From the NCBI RefSeq assembly GCF_003071345.1, contig NZ_QCYK01000002.1, positions 992,001-1,056,000 on the forward strand: DNA of 64,000 nucleotides, read 5' to 3'. A model generated the notes under the pieces. It ran no database searches. It was not told where the DNA came from and saw nothing but the letters and a program-made list of their open reading frames with translations. This document shows positions 24,932 through 34,045 of the stretch, one piece after another. Every line of letters begins with the position of its first letter. Position 1 is the first letter of the stretch. The DNA comes from Chitinophaga parva. GTDB taxonomy: Bacteria; Bacteroidota; Bacteroidia; Chitinophagales; Chitinophagaceae. The position numbers and the translations under genes are program-made.

Positions 24932-27364
24932 ATGAGAATCCTTCCCTTTATCATCAGCGGGTGCATTACCATTGGGCTCATATTTGCCCTGGGCCACAAA
25001 TGGGGGAGTACCCCGCCTATGGGCAAGTTGCTCAGTCCTACCCAGGGCTTCTGGCAAAATGCAGTGCCTATCAGTAAAGATTATAACGATTCCCTGCAAC
25101 TCACCGGCCTTAAAGGCAAGGTGCAAGTGTACCTGGATGAGCGCATGGTACCCCATATCTTTGCAGATAACCTGGCCGACGCTTATTTCGTGGAAGGCTA
25201 CCTGCATGCAAAAGACCGCCTGTGGCAGATGGAGCTGCAAACACGCGCCGCCGCTGGCCGCCTCTCCGAGGTCCTGGGCGCCGTAACTGTAAAGTTTGAC
25301 CGCACCCAACGCCGCAAAGGCATGGTCTATGCCGCGGAAAATGCCTTGCGCCTGATGGACCAGGACCCCATGACCAAAGAAGCTGTAGATGCCTACACCG
25401 CCGGTGTCAACACGTACATCCATCAGCTCGATGACGCCCACCTGCCCGTAGAATACAAACTGCTGGACTATAAACCGGAAGACTGGACTCCGCTCAAATG
25501 CGCGCTGCTGCTCAAATACATGGCAGACGACCTGGCCGGCTACGCCGATGATTTTGATTACACCAACGCCTGCAAATTATTTGGCCAGCAGGATGCAGAC
25601 CGCATGTTTCCCCGGTGGAATGATACACTGAACCCGATCGTGCCCATTGGTACCGCGTTTCCCGCCCCCGCAGTAAAAGCCGTGGCACCGCCACCTGCCA
25701 TCATGGACAGCGTAAAACAATTGCTGCACTTCAAAGCAGACCGGCCCGATCCCGATAATGGCTCCAACAACTGGGCCGTGAGTGGCCGCAAGACCCGCTC
25801 CGGCGCGCCCATCCTGTGCAGCGACCCGCACCTGGGTTTGCACCTGCCATCCCTGTGGTACGAAGTGCAGCTCAAAGTGCAGGACATGAATGTATACGGT
25901 GCATCACTACCCGGTGCACCCGGCGTGGTGATCGGCTTCAACGACCACATCGCCTGGGGCGTAACGAATGCAGAAGAAGACGTGAAAGATTATTACCTGG
26001 TGCAGCTGAATGACCATGGCCGTCAATATTTACTCAACGGCCAGTACCAGCCTACACAGCCCCGCGTAGAAACCATTGGCGTGCGTGGCGCGGCCACCAT
26101 TCATGATACCGTGGCCTACACCCGCTGGGGCCCCGTAATGTTTGATGACAACTTTCCACAGGATAACGGCGACAAACGCGCCATCGCCATGCGCTGGAAA
26201 GCCCATGATCCGAGCAACGAGATCGTAACCTTCCTGAAACTGAACCACGCAAAAAACTACGATGACTATGTAGATGCCATCAAAACATTTTCCTGCCCCA
26301 CGCAAAACTTTGCCTTTGCCAGCAAGGATGGCGACATTGCCATCTGGCACAACGGCCAGTATCCCCTGCGCTGGAAAGACCAGGGGCACTACCTGATGCC
26401 CGGCACAGACACTACGTTCGACTGGCAGGGCTTTATTCCCCAGGATGAGAACCCGCATATCAAAAATCCCGAGCGCGGTTTCATTTCCTCTGCCAATCAA
26501 AACCCCACCGACAGTACGTACCCCTACAACGTGATCGGCTACTACGACGTGTTCCGCGGTAAACGCATCAACGAGCAGTTGTCGCATATGGACCAGATCA
26601 CTGCCGATGATATGAAAGCGTTGCAAACAGACAACACCAACCTGTTTGCCCGTGCCGCCATCCCGTTATTACAAAAACATTTCGCCCCCGCACTGCTCAA
26701 TACTACACAATCAAAATACTACGACCTGGTGGCCCACTGGAACCTGGTAGCTGATGCCAAGAGCAAGGCTGCTGAGGTGTTCAATCTCTGGTGGGAAGAC
26801 CTGGAAGCAGCCATCTGGAATGATGACCTGCAGCGGGGCGACAGCGTGAACATAGGCCGGCCCACAGCGGTTACTACGTTGCAATGGCTGCTGCGGGACA
26901 GTGCTATGCATTTTGTAGATGACAACCGCACGCCCCAGCATGAGAATTTATCGCAGTTGGTGCAGCAGTCGTTCTTACAGGCGGCGGCTAAGGCAGATTC
27001 CCTGGATAAGGCCGGCACGCTGGCGCTGGGCCTGGCAAGGGGTACTACGATACAGCACCTGGCGAGGCTGCCTGCGTTTAGCCGGGAGCACCTGCGCACC
27101 GGCGGGGGACGGCATATTATCAACGCCACGAAAGAAGGTCACGGGCCTAGCTGGCGGATGGTGGTGGAGCTGACACCGCAGACGGCGGCATATGGTATTT
27201 ATCCGGGCGGGCAGAGTGGAAACCCGGGATCTCCGTTTTATGATAACATGGTGAGCGACTGGGTGCAGGGACGGTATTACCCGTTGCATGTGTTTGATCT
27301 TTCGCGGGGCGATGACCCTAACATCCGCTACCACGTTACGTTTGGGCCTGGAGGTGCAAAATAA
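24932..27364 (+). CDS. penicillin acylase family (Ntn-hydrolase)
   Basis: This 810-residue protein belongs to the penicillin amidase/acyl-homoserine-lactone acylase family of self-cleaving Ntn hydrolases. An N-terminal hydrophobic segment (residues 1-22) targets it to the periplasm. The alpha-chain has YFVEGYLHAKDRLWQMEL, then a linker, and the predicted N-terminal nucleophile of the beta-chain is Ser278 in DNGSNNWAVSG. Asn and other oxyanion residues follow in GVTNAEEDVKDYY, and a late AQxG-like YPGGQSGNPGSPFYDN is the family C-terminal signature. It would cleave amide bonds of acylated substrates (beta-lactams, AHLs, N-acyl amino acids). Confidence 0.92.
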   Translation: MRILPFIISGCITIGLIFALGHKWGSTPPMGKLLSPTQGFWQNAVPISKDYNDSLQLTGLKGKVQVYLDERMVPHIFADNLADAYFVEGYLHAKDRLWQMELQTRAAAGRLSEVLGAVTVKFDRTQRRKGMVYAAENALRLMDQDPMTKEAVDAYTAGVNTYIHQLDDAHLPVEYKLLDYKPEDWTPLKCALLLKYMADDLAGYADDFDYTNACKLFGQQDADRMFPRWNDTLNPIVPIGTAFPAPAVKAVAPPPAIMDSVKQLLHFKADRPDPDNGSNNWAVSGRKTRSGAPILCSDPHLGLHLPSLWYEVQLKVQDMNVYGASLPGAPGVVIGFNDHIAWGVTNAEEDVKDYYLVQLNDHGRQYLLNGQYQPTQPRVETIGVRGAATIHDTVAYTRWGPVMFDDNFPQDNGDKRAIAMRWKAHDPSNEIVTFLKLNHAKNYDDYVDAIKTFSCPTQNFAFASKDGDIAIWHNGQYPLRWKDQGHYLMPGTDTTFDWQGFIPQDENPHIKNPERGFISSANQNPTDSTYPYNVIGYYDVFRGKRINEQLSHMDQITADDMKALQTDNTNLFARAAIPLLQKHFAPALLNTTQSKYYDLVAHWNLVADAKSKAAEVFNLWWEDLEAAIWNDDLQRGDSVNIGRPTAVTTLQWLLRDSAMHFVDDNRTPQHENLSQLVQQSFLQAAAKADSLDKAGTLALGLARGTTIQHLARLPAFSREHLRTGGGRHIINATKEGHGPSWRMVVELTPQTAAYGIYPGGQSGNPGSPFYDNMVSDWVQGRYYPLHVFDLSRGDDPNIRYHVTFGPGGAK

Positions 27365-27376
27365 TTGCAGAAAAAT

Positions 27377-27406
27377 TTGGAGTGGAATGAGAAATTCCTA
27401 TCTTTG
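27377..27406 (+). promoter_or_regulatory. Bacteroidota-type promoter of tRNA-Lys
   Basis: TTG at 27377-27379 (within TTTGG) and TATCTTTG at 27399-27406 are separated by 19 bases, matching the Bacteroidota sigma-A consensus TTTG/TAnnTTTG, some 24 bp before the tRNA. Confidence 0.75.
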
Positions 27407-27429
27407 CACTCCCAATCACAAACGGGAAT

Positions 27430-27502
27430 GAATCGGTAGCTCAGTTGGTAGAGCAATACACTTTTAATGTATGGGTCTTGGGTTCGAGTCCCAACCGGTT
27501 CA
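27430..27502 (+). tRNA. tRNA-Lys (anticodon TTT)
   Basis: A 73-base cloverleaf can be drawn: acceptor GAATCGG pairs with CCGGTTC (one G-T), D-arm GTAGCTCAGTTGGTAGAGC, anticodon loop CTTTTAA with TTT, T-arm TTGGG-TTCGAGT-CCCAA, and discriminator A. CCA is not encoded. The AT-rich island begins directly downstream. Confidence 0.97.
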
Positions 27503-27505
27503 CTT

Positions 27506-27539
27506 AAGGAGACGATCAGTTTTGATTGTCTCCTTTTTT
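27506..27539 (+). terminator. intrinsic terminator after tRNA-Lys
   Basis: AAGGAGACGATCA pairs with TGATTGTCTCCTT (one G-T pair) and is followed by a T-run, 3 bp after the tRNA. Confidence 0.9.
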
Positions 27540-27664
27540 ATTGTTAGTAACCTATTGTCTTACAATAATTTAAGCGTCTATTTTTTAGCTATAGAAGCGG
27601 TTCGATATTTTGTGAAACATGTGATTTATTTCGCGGCAATTAACTGGATGAGCTAATAAGCATC

Positions 27665-27895
27665 TTAAATAATGATTTTGTGTTCGATTTCCTTTTCAGG
27701 AATACTACTATCAGATGGGGCACTGGAAGCCTGGCCACGATACATTTTAGCAAGGAAGTAGAGAAAATCCAGTATGACTTTGGCTTGCTTTTCATTCGCA
27801 TCTATACCGTTCTTTCTTAAAACTTTAATGGCCTGATCAGTGGAAACTTTTCGATCGGAAAAAATGCCTGTTTTTTTATGTGAGGCTTGCTGCAT
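27665..27895 (-). CDS. small protein accompanying recombinase, 76 aa
   Basis: This is a 76-residue protein of unknown function. It is polar, without signal peptide or membrane segment, and has a helical core QAIKVLRKNGIDANEKQAKV followed by ILDFLYFLAKM. Small proteins of this look are often encoded just downstream of site-specific recombinases in Bacteroidota; that is from general recall, not something the sequence proves. It lies 24 bp downstream of the recombinase on the same strand and is probably co-transcribed. A role in integration/excision control is only a guess. Confidence 0.6.
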   Translation of the reverse strand: MQQASHKKTGIFSDRKVSTDQAIKVLRKNGIDANEKQAKVILDFLYFLAKMYRGQASSAPSDSSIPEKEIEHKIII

Positions 27896-27919
27896 GGATT
27901 AATGTTTTAGAAATGAAAA

Positions 27920-29395
27920 CTATCGGTCGTTACAAGAAGTTATCATTGATATTGCTAGATTTATTTGCAGGGGATTTAATTCTTTCGTGATGGAATTGAT
28001 TGAAATCGGTGTAAATAAATCGATGATGTAACGTTTACCTGCTACATCTTGATTTTTATATAATTCAAAAATGCTGTTTTCCCTCCGCTTCATATCTTCA
28101 ATGTCGTTGGGTGTTTGGCAACCGGCTAATCGCTTGTCTACAGCCAACAATTGGTAATTGAGAAACTCCAACATCTCCTTATATTCTTTTTTTAGCGCGC
28201 TAAAATCATCGAATTCAATTTTGTTCTGGAGGAAATGGCTTCTCACTTTCGATATTAACAAATCTTGTTTTGAAATGTCCTCCAGAAGCCTTCTCCGTTC
28301 GCTAATGCATTCTCTTTTTACTGTAAAGATGTTTTCGTCTTCTAACACGAGGTCAAACAATTCATGCACTTCTGGCCTAAGTGTTATATTCTTTAAGAGG
28401 CTTTCATATTCGCCATCAAGAATATCAGCCCTGACACGACCTTTACACCTGCTACTTAGACAATGATAATACCGATATTTTGCGCGCCTTCCTGAAGATA
28501 TGCTTCCTGTAAATCGCCGGCTACAGAATGGACACATTAGAAATCCTCTCAGAATAAAAACCGGTTTCGTTTTCAGTCTAAAAGGATTCTGCGTACGTCG
28601 ACTATTCAGTATGCCCTGTACCTCTTGAAAAAGTTGTTGAGAAATTAGTGGTTCATGGACTCCACTAACGAATTCCTATTCTTCATTTTTAGTCGCAGGA
28701 ACAGATACTAATCCACAATAAAATGGATTGTGAAGCACCTTCCAAAAATTATTTCTACCACAGGTAAGTCCTTTGAGATTGGCCATCCTTCTCACATGGC
28801 TGATTGTATATCTACCTGTTGAAAACTCCTGGAATGACCACCTGATAATGTCGGCTTCGGGTTGTTTTGGTTTTATAATCTTTCTACCTTCAGGTGAAAT
28901 TTGATTTGTATAACCGATTGGAGCCTTAGTTGGCCACCTCCCCATCTTCCTTGCCCGCCGCATACCATCGGAAGTATTCATGCCCCGTCTATTATTTTCT
29001 GCCTCGGGAATGGATAAATAGACAGCAAGCATTACAATACTTTCAGGAACCTCAAAGTCTATTGGTTGATCGATGGCCATTGCTTGCGTATTAAGGCCTC
29101 TCAGTACCCCAATCATTTGATAGGCATATTCAATGTTGCGGCTAAAGCGATCCCATTTAATAAATAAGATATTCTCCGGAGACCGATGCTTGTTGTTCTT
29201 TATAGTTTTAATAAGTTTTTTCCATTCCGGCCGATTGAAATCCTTCGCGGAAAAGTCCTCTCTGAAGATTCCTTTGACCTTGATCTGGTTTATTTCGCAA
29301 TGCTTTAACAGACGTTCTTCTTGCTCGATAAGCGAAAACCCCTTCTTTTTTTGTTCGTCAGTGCTTACCCTGACATATAAGTAGGCTGAATTCAT
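27920..29395 (-). pseudogene. large serine recombinase with in-frame TAG
   Basis: The frame 29395 to 27920 encodes a large serine recombinase of about 491 residues interrupted by a single TAG codon at 28678-28676, with the reading frame identical on both sides. The first part (239 residues) has the resolvase domain with the catalytic Ser in YLYVRVSTDEQ, IKWDRFSRN and the recombinase domain GYTNQISPEGR. The second part continues EFVSGVHEPLISQQLF, then the zinc-ribbon CPFCSRRF ... CKGR and a long coiled coil. Such enzymes integrate and excise mobile elements. The next methionine after the stop could only start the C-terminal piece. Either the element is now locked, or the TAG is read through or is a sequencing error. 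Confidence 0.85.
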
Positions 29396-29453
29396 GATGA
29401 TGGTTTTTAATTAATAAATCAAATTGATTCAATTTTGACGTTTTTATAAGATA

Positions 29454-32015
29454 TTGGACGTAAAACTTTATTTTTATTTAAAAAAATTGCGTTTGAAATT
29501 TAACCGCCATACTTTCCCCTTTTTGGGCGTAGCACTTTTCGCAGCTTTACTGTTTTTATTCCGCCTACCAGTGAGCAAATTACTTGATGCTATTATAGTC
29601 AGACCATTGTTTATATCTTTCGAGCGTGGCATATGGGCGGACATTATCCTATTATTATTATTACTGATATCAGTGATTTGGATAGCAAAGGAGCAGCAAC
29701 GAAAGTTGCTTTTCAGGCTCACTTTATTTGGACTGGTGTTTTATGGATTCCAGCGTACGAATAATTACTGGTCATTTATTTTTATGACATTGTTTCCCCG
29801 ATTTGCTTATTGGGATTTGGTCGCTCTAGTAATGACTCTGGCCTTACCGCTCAATTTTCTACTACGGCGAAAGGCTGCTGATAACGAGGTAATAATCGAC
29901 AATCAGGGGTTCATCGAAGATAATGCGGTAACACAATTGGAAGATGATCATTTCAATCGCAAAACAGCAGCGGCGGAAATCGCACGCATCATCCAATTGA
30001 CCAAAAATCGTAAATCCTTTGCAATTGGCATTCTCGGCGAGTACGGTAGTGGAAAAACGTCTTTTTTAAATTTGATCAACCTTGAGCTATCGTCCGAAGA
30101 GGTACTGAAGATCGCTTTTAATCCCTGGACTACAGGAAAACCGGAAACCATACGCCGGGAATTTTTTGACCTTCTGGCACGTGAAGTGGCCGAGTTCGAC
30201 CTAACGATATCTTCTTTGGTATACAGTTATGGCCGTAAACTGGCTAGTTTTGACGCTCGGTCGCTAAACTGGATGAACTGGTTAGCTTTTTTCAGGAACC
30301 GAGGATCGGTACAAAGTTCGGGTGAGCATGAGCAAATAAACAAAATGCTGCACGGCCTTCACCGCAAGATTGTGATCACCATAGATGATCTTGATCGACT
30401 GTACCCCTCCGAAGTAATGGAGGTATTGAAATTGATTCGTAATACCGCGGATTTTTCCAATGTGTTTTATCTGGTTGCTTATGATAAGGCTTATATCCAT
30501 GAAGCGCTGAAAACAATCAGCGAATTAGGTGGCCAGAATTATCTCGACAAGATCTTTCAATTAGAAATCCCATTACCCAAACGCGAGGCCGACGATTTGC
30601 TGACTATACTTCAGGATCGGATCAAAGAGATGGTGTCGCCTGAACACTATTCGGCATTTGAAAATATTATGATCCAGAATGATTTTCGAAGAAGTTATGA
30701 AAAAGCATATAATAGTATTTTACGGCAAGGACGCGATGTTGTACGTTTCCTCAATAGCTTCAGAATCGTTTATAGGTTGATTGGTGAGGAGGTGGATTTT
30801 GAATGTTTGGTAATACTTGAATTAATCAAATTTCGTTTTCCTTCAATCTACGAATTGATTTATACGCAACGCGACTTATTCCTGTCTGAGAATCCAGTAA
30901 GGTCTACACATGAACAATACCTGTCGCCGCGTATGATAAAGAATGAGGATGCCGATAAAAGATTAAATGAGACATCCTTTTTCAAAAAGCATATTGAGCA
31001 ATTCAAGTGGTTGACCGTCGAAGACACGTCCGTGCTTGACGGCTTATTCATGTCGCTATTTAAAGTAAGCACTCACTCAAAAACTAAGAAAATAAATTTA
31101 ATTTCCTATCCATTGTACTTCGAAATCTATTTCCGTTACCGGCTGTCAAAGAAAGATATTTCCGATAAGGAATTTAAAGCTGCTATGGAAGCTGGACAAA
31201 TGGCCGAATACATGGCATATTGCGCGAACCACGGATTACACAAGGAGTTGATGGTAAGATTGATGCAAGAAAATATTTCTGAGAACCGGCACCATTTTGA
31301 GCAGGTTATTAGTTGGATATTTTCTTTTGGCCGAACCTTTGTTGAAAAAGAAGGAAAGTTCCGCTTTGATTATGGGGCGCTAGTAGACAAGATTTATAAC
31401 TATCATAATCATATAACAGATAAAGTTTACAAAAAGGACATTAGCACCTACAAAGACTTTATCACCAATTTGCTAAGTATGGCAATGCCGCCTTTTCTGT
31501 TCGAAAATGAACTAATCTATCATCTAAAAAAGAAAGGTGACAATTTTGTTATACCGACAAGCGAACTTACAACAAATCAACTGTCTTATTTTACAAAAAT
31601 GGCTGATAGCGGTCATGGGTTGAGCGAAGAAACACTTTGGCTGTTTTGGGGAGCAAGGGAATATTATCGCATACCTGCTAATGAACCAGGCACTTATTAT
31701 GAGAAATGGCGGTTTGAACCATCCCTGGTCGATAAAATGAAAATTTATCTAATCAACAAAGATCCGAAGGAATTTTTGAAAGCCAGCATCCAGCATGAAA
31801 TGCGTGACCATTCGCTGGTATTTATAACTAGAGAGATTATAGAAATATTCGATGACCCGTCTGAATACAGAACGTTGGTTGCGCAGAATCCCCTATTAGA
31901 CGATGCTATTCGGCAGGAATATTTACAATTGTTTGATAAGCTGGCAGAAAAAGATTTTATGGAATATGTAGTGGTTGAATTAAAAACCGAATTACTTAAG
32001 CGAGGACTCGGTTAG
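29454..32015 (+). CDS. KAP-family P-loop NTPase, membrane-anchored
   Basis: This is an 853-residue KAP-type NTPase. Hydrophobic helices at about residues 20-37, 62-78, 86-98 and 121-137 anchor it to the membrane before the NTPase domain, with Walker A GEYGSGKTS (Lys201) and Walker B VITIDDLDRLYP (Asp311/312). The remaining 500 residues are helical and unassigned. KAP NTPases include the phage-exclusion protein PifA and other membrane-linked conflict proteins, so an anti-phage role is a reasonable inference in this island. The start is TTG at 29454: a stop lies 15 bases upstream and no ATG is near. It is divergent from the recombinase across only 58 bp. Confidence 0.85.
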   Translation: MDVKLYFYLKKLRLKFNRHTFPFLGVALFAALLFLFRLPVSKLLDAIIVRPLFISFERGIWADIILLLLLLISVIWIAKEQQRKLLFRLTLFGLVFYGFQRTNNYWSFIFMTLFPRFAYWDLVALVMTLALPLNFLLRRKAADNEVIIDNQGFIEDNAVTQLEDDHFNRKTAAAEIARIIQLTKNRKSFAIGILGEYGSGKTSFLNLINLELSSEEVLKIAFNPWTTGKPETIRREFFDLLAREVAEFDLTISSLVYSYGRKLASFDARSLNWMNWLAFFRNRGSVQSSGEHEQINKMLHGLHRKIVITIDDLDRLYPSEVMEVLKLIRNTADFSNVFYLVAYDKAYIHEALKTISELGGQNYLDKIFQLEIPLPKREADDLLTILQDRIKEMVSPEHYSAFENIMIQNDFRRSYEKAYNSILRQGRDVVRFLNSFRIVYRLIGEEVDFECLVILELIKFRFPSIYELIYTQRDLFLSENPVRSTHEQYLSPRMIKNEDADKRLNETSFFKKHIEQFKWLTVEDTSVLDGLFMSLFKVSTHSKTKKINLISYPLYFEIYFRYRLSKKDISDKEFKAAMEAGQMAEYMAYCANHGLHKELMVRLMQENISENRHHFEQVISWIFSFGRTFVEKEGKFRFDYGALVDKIYNYHNHITDKVYKKDISTYKDFITNLLSMAMPPFLFENELIYHLKKKGDNFVIPTSELTTNQLSYFTKMADSGHGLSEETLWLFWGAREYYRIPANEPGTYYEKWRFEPSLVDKMKIYLINKDPKEFLKASIQHEMRDHSLVFITREIIEIFDDPSEYRTLVAQNPLLDDAIRQEYLQLFDKLAEKDFMEYVVVELKTELLKRGLG

Positions 32016-32093
32016 TCTTTCTAACGAAATGACTAGTAGCTAAATTGCTGTAACAATCAAATTAACACTATTTATTTTTTGCTACAGTAATCG

Positions 32094-32825
32094 CTAACGA
32101 TCTTCAAACGCTTCTTGGTATTTATTATATAGTTTTCTGTAGATTTTGTCCATTAAATTCAGTAGCATAAACCACAAATAATAATTGTTATAATGATAGT
32201 TTTTGTCTAAAAGTGTTTTGAGCGATGGTAGATTTTCCTGGTAGGATAGTAGATTGTGAGCACATCTGTTCCTATGCTTATATAAATGGTCTTGGTAGAC
32301 TGTTTGTAAGGAATATATCGGGGAACTAGTTGAAGCGAGCAATGTACCATCATCAGTGGCAAAGTGATTATCCTGGTAAATACTCACTAAGTTTTCATAT
32401 TGCTCAAATGCCTCCTGGGTCCAGGATAACAGTACAGTTCCTTTAAAGATAACTTCAATTTCTTCGCGACTTGTTCGTAATAGTTCAGATCTACCTATTT
32501 CAGTGGCAACCGTAAAGCTGGTATATTTTTTTATTTGTGAGAGCAAATCTTTGTAAACTTTCAATTTTTCATTGTAACTTGAAAATTCCCCCATTGCTTT
32601 GCGAGTAAGATCGTAACGATATTCGTAATCATCAGTTGCCAGTTCCCAACAAATGCACTTCATTTTTTGCTCGTGAAATCCAGTCATTTTTAAGAATGTT
32701 GATTGCATTACATATTCCGTTAATGGAAACGCCTCGATACCAACACCGATACCAGTACTTGCCGCCACTGCATCTTTAAGAATTTCAGTGATGGGGGAAA
32801 GAATAAAATCCATATGTCTATCCAT
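32094..32825 (-). CDS. HEPN-domain protein (RNRCAH motif)
   Basis: This 243-residue, mainly helical protein carries RNRCAH at residues 185-190, the R-N-x3-H signature of catalytic HEPN RNases. Around it are LQTVYQDHLYKH and NLLSYQENLPSLKTL, followed by an aromatic helix. The N-terminal half is helical and unassigned. HEPN proteins with this motif are ribonucleases in toxin-antitoxin, abortive-infection and CRISPR systems. It overlaps the DUF262 gene by 8 bp and is the last gene of a five-gene unit, so its natural partner is the DUF262 protein. It could be the effector, with DUF262 as sensor or regulator. The motif is seen; the enzymatic role is inferred. Confidence 0.75.
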   Translation of the reverse strand: MDRHMDFILSPITEILKDAVAASTGIGVGIEAFPLTEYVMQSTFLKMTGFHEQKMKCICWELATDDYEYRYDLTRKAMGEFSSYNEKLKVYKDLLSQIKKYTSFTVATEIGRSELLRTSREEIEVIFKGTVLLSWTQEAFEQYENLVSIYQDNHFATDDGTLLASTSSPIYSLQTVYQDHLYKHRNRCAHNLLSYQENLPSLKTLLDKNYHYNNYYLWFMLLNLMDKIYRKLYNKYQEAFEDR

Positions 32826-34002
32826 GCAAATACTTATTATATATTTCTATAGAGGAAGTGATACGATTTCTTAAATATTTTAAAGCACTTGGCGCTTTCT
32901 TGTGTGCTGCCACATTTTTAAATTCTGCAATTTTAAGTTCAATTTCAGCAATGAGATGGTCTCGCTTACTAATATCTATGGACCTATTCTCAAAGACTAT
33001 AATATACACCATTCCAAATAAATAAGTATCCATTTCAATTATGGAAGTAAACTTTGTGGGAAGCCTTAAATCAATAATGCTGCTATTCAATCTTTCCAAT
33101 CTAACTTGGTAATTACCATCAGGAAAGAGCTGAGCGAATGACACAAATTTAGTTGCTTTATCTTCTCCTCCCACAACTGAATAGATGTACTCTTCGTAAT
33201 ATTCTTCCATTTTAGACTTGAAGCCCCCAGCTATATGGGTGGACTGCTCTTCTTTTTTGTATTGTGACAAAAGGGCTATAAATCGAAGAAAGTCAACAGG
33301 GCTTTCTGAACTGAAATTGCTTATTGTTATACGCTTGATGAAAGCCGGGCCAAAAAAATCCTTTAAACCGTCTTTCAAAAAATAGAGCGATTCCCTGCTT
33401 TCCTGTGGAAGTAATTTTACACCTCCAATATTTATACTTCTGAATACTGATGAATAATACTTTTGCTGAATTTGTTGATCATCGTTTTGCGGTACGAGAT
33501 AAGAAAAACCTAAGAACGTCTTCTTTAAAAAATCATCATCAATTCCAAAATCATTTATTACTTTATAATTACCTTCAATTATCTTTCCGAGAATTACATC
33601 TTTATTATTTCCTTTAGCAGTAAGCTCTTTAAAATTCCATTTGAGTATGTTATCAAACTGTTCTTCAACATCAACGTCGTCATCGTTTTCGTCCGCGAGT
33701 CTTTCAATAGTACCTTTATAAAAATCTTTGTCGGGGAACAATCCTAAATGTGCTAACAAAATGGTAGTTAATCTCTGTTGCCCATCAAGAATTAAATTTT
33801 TCATGGTACCATTCATGTTGAAGGCTCCAATCGTTATTGGTGGAACAAACTGTTTATTTTTAAGCGCATTAATTAGTGTCCTGACCTTTCCTTCGTTCCA
33901 AACAAAAAATCGTTGGTAGTCAGGAAGGATGATGTTTTGCTTTAAAATAAGGTCAAGCCAGTGTTTTAGGGAATATTGTCCATAGTAAACTCTATTTTCC
34001 AT
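32818..34002 (-). CDS. DUF262 (GmrS-like) protein
   Basis: This is a 394-residue protein with an N-terminal DUF262 domain, the ParB/Srx-like nucleotidase fold seen in the GmrS part of type IV restriction enzymes and in other anti-phage systems. Signature motifs are ILPDYQRFFVW (residues 26-35) and ILDGQQRLTT (71-80). No DUF1524 HNH nuclease is visible at the C-terminus, so unlike GmrSD or BrxU it has no nuclease of its own; the HEPN protein encoded just downstream may take that place. It is separated from the ABC-type ATPase gene by 43 bp on the same strand. Confidence 0.85.
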   Translation of the reverse strand: MENRVYYGQYSLKHWLDLILKQNIILPDYQRFFVWNEGKVRTLINALKNKQFVPPITIGAFNMNGTMKNLILDGQQRLTTILLAHLGLFPDKDFYKGTIERLADENDDDVDVEEQFDNILKWNFKELTAKGNNKDVILGKIIEGNYKVINDFGIDDDFLKKTFLGFSYLVPQNDDQQIQQKYYSSVFRSINIGGVKLLPQESRESLYFLKDGLKDFFGPAFIKRITISNFSSESPVDFLRFIALLSQYKKEEQSTHIAGGFKSKMEEYYEEYIYSVVGGEDKATKFVSFAQLFPDGNYQVRLERLNSSIIDLRLPTKFTSIIEMDTYLFGMVYIIVFENRSIDISKRDHLIAEIELKIAEFKNVAAHKKAPSALKYLRNRITSSIEIYNKYLHG

Positions 34003-34045
34003 TTTCGTTAGTCATCTTGAGGTTAAGAGTGGGGCATTAAAAATG

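Noticed and set aside
28538..28675. Two separate recombinase genes
   Set aside because: The stretch between them is open in the same frame and encodes the expected middle of a serine recombinase; only one TAG separates the halves.
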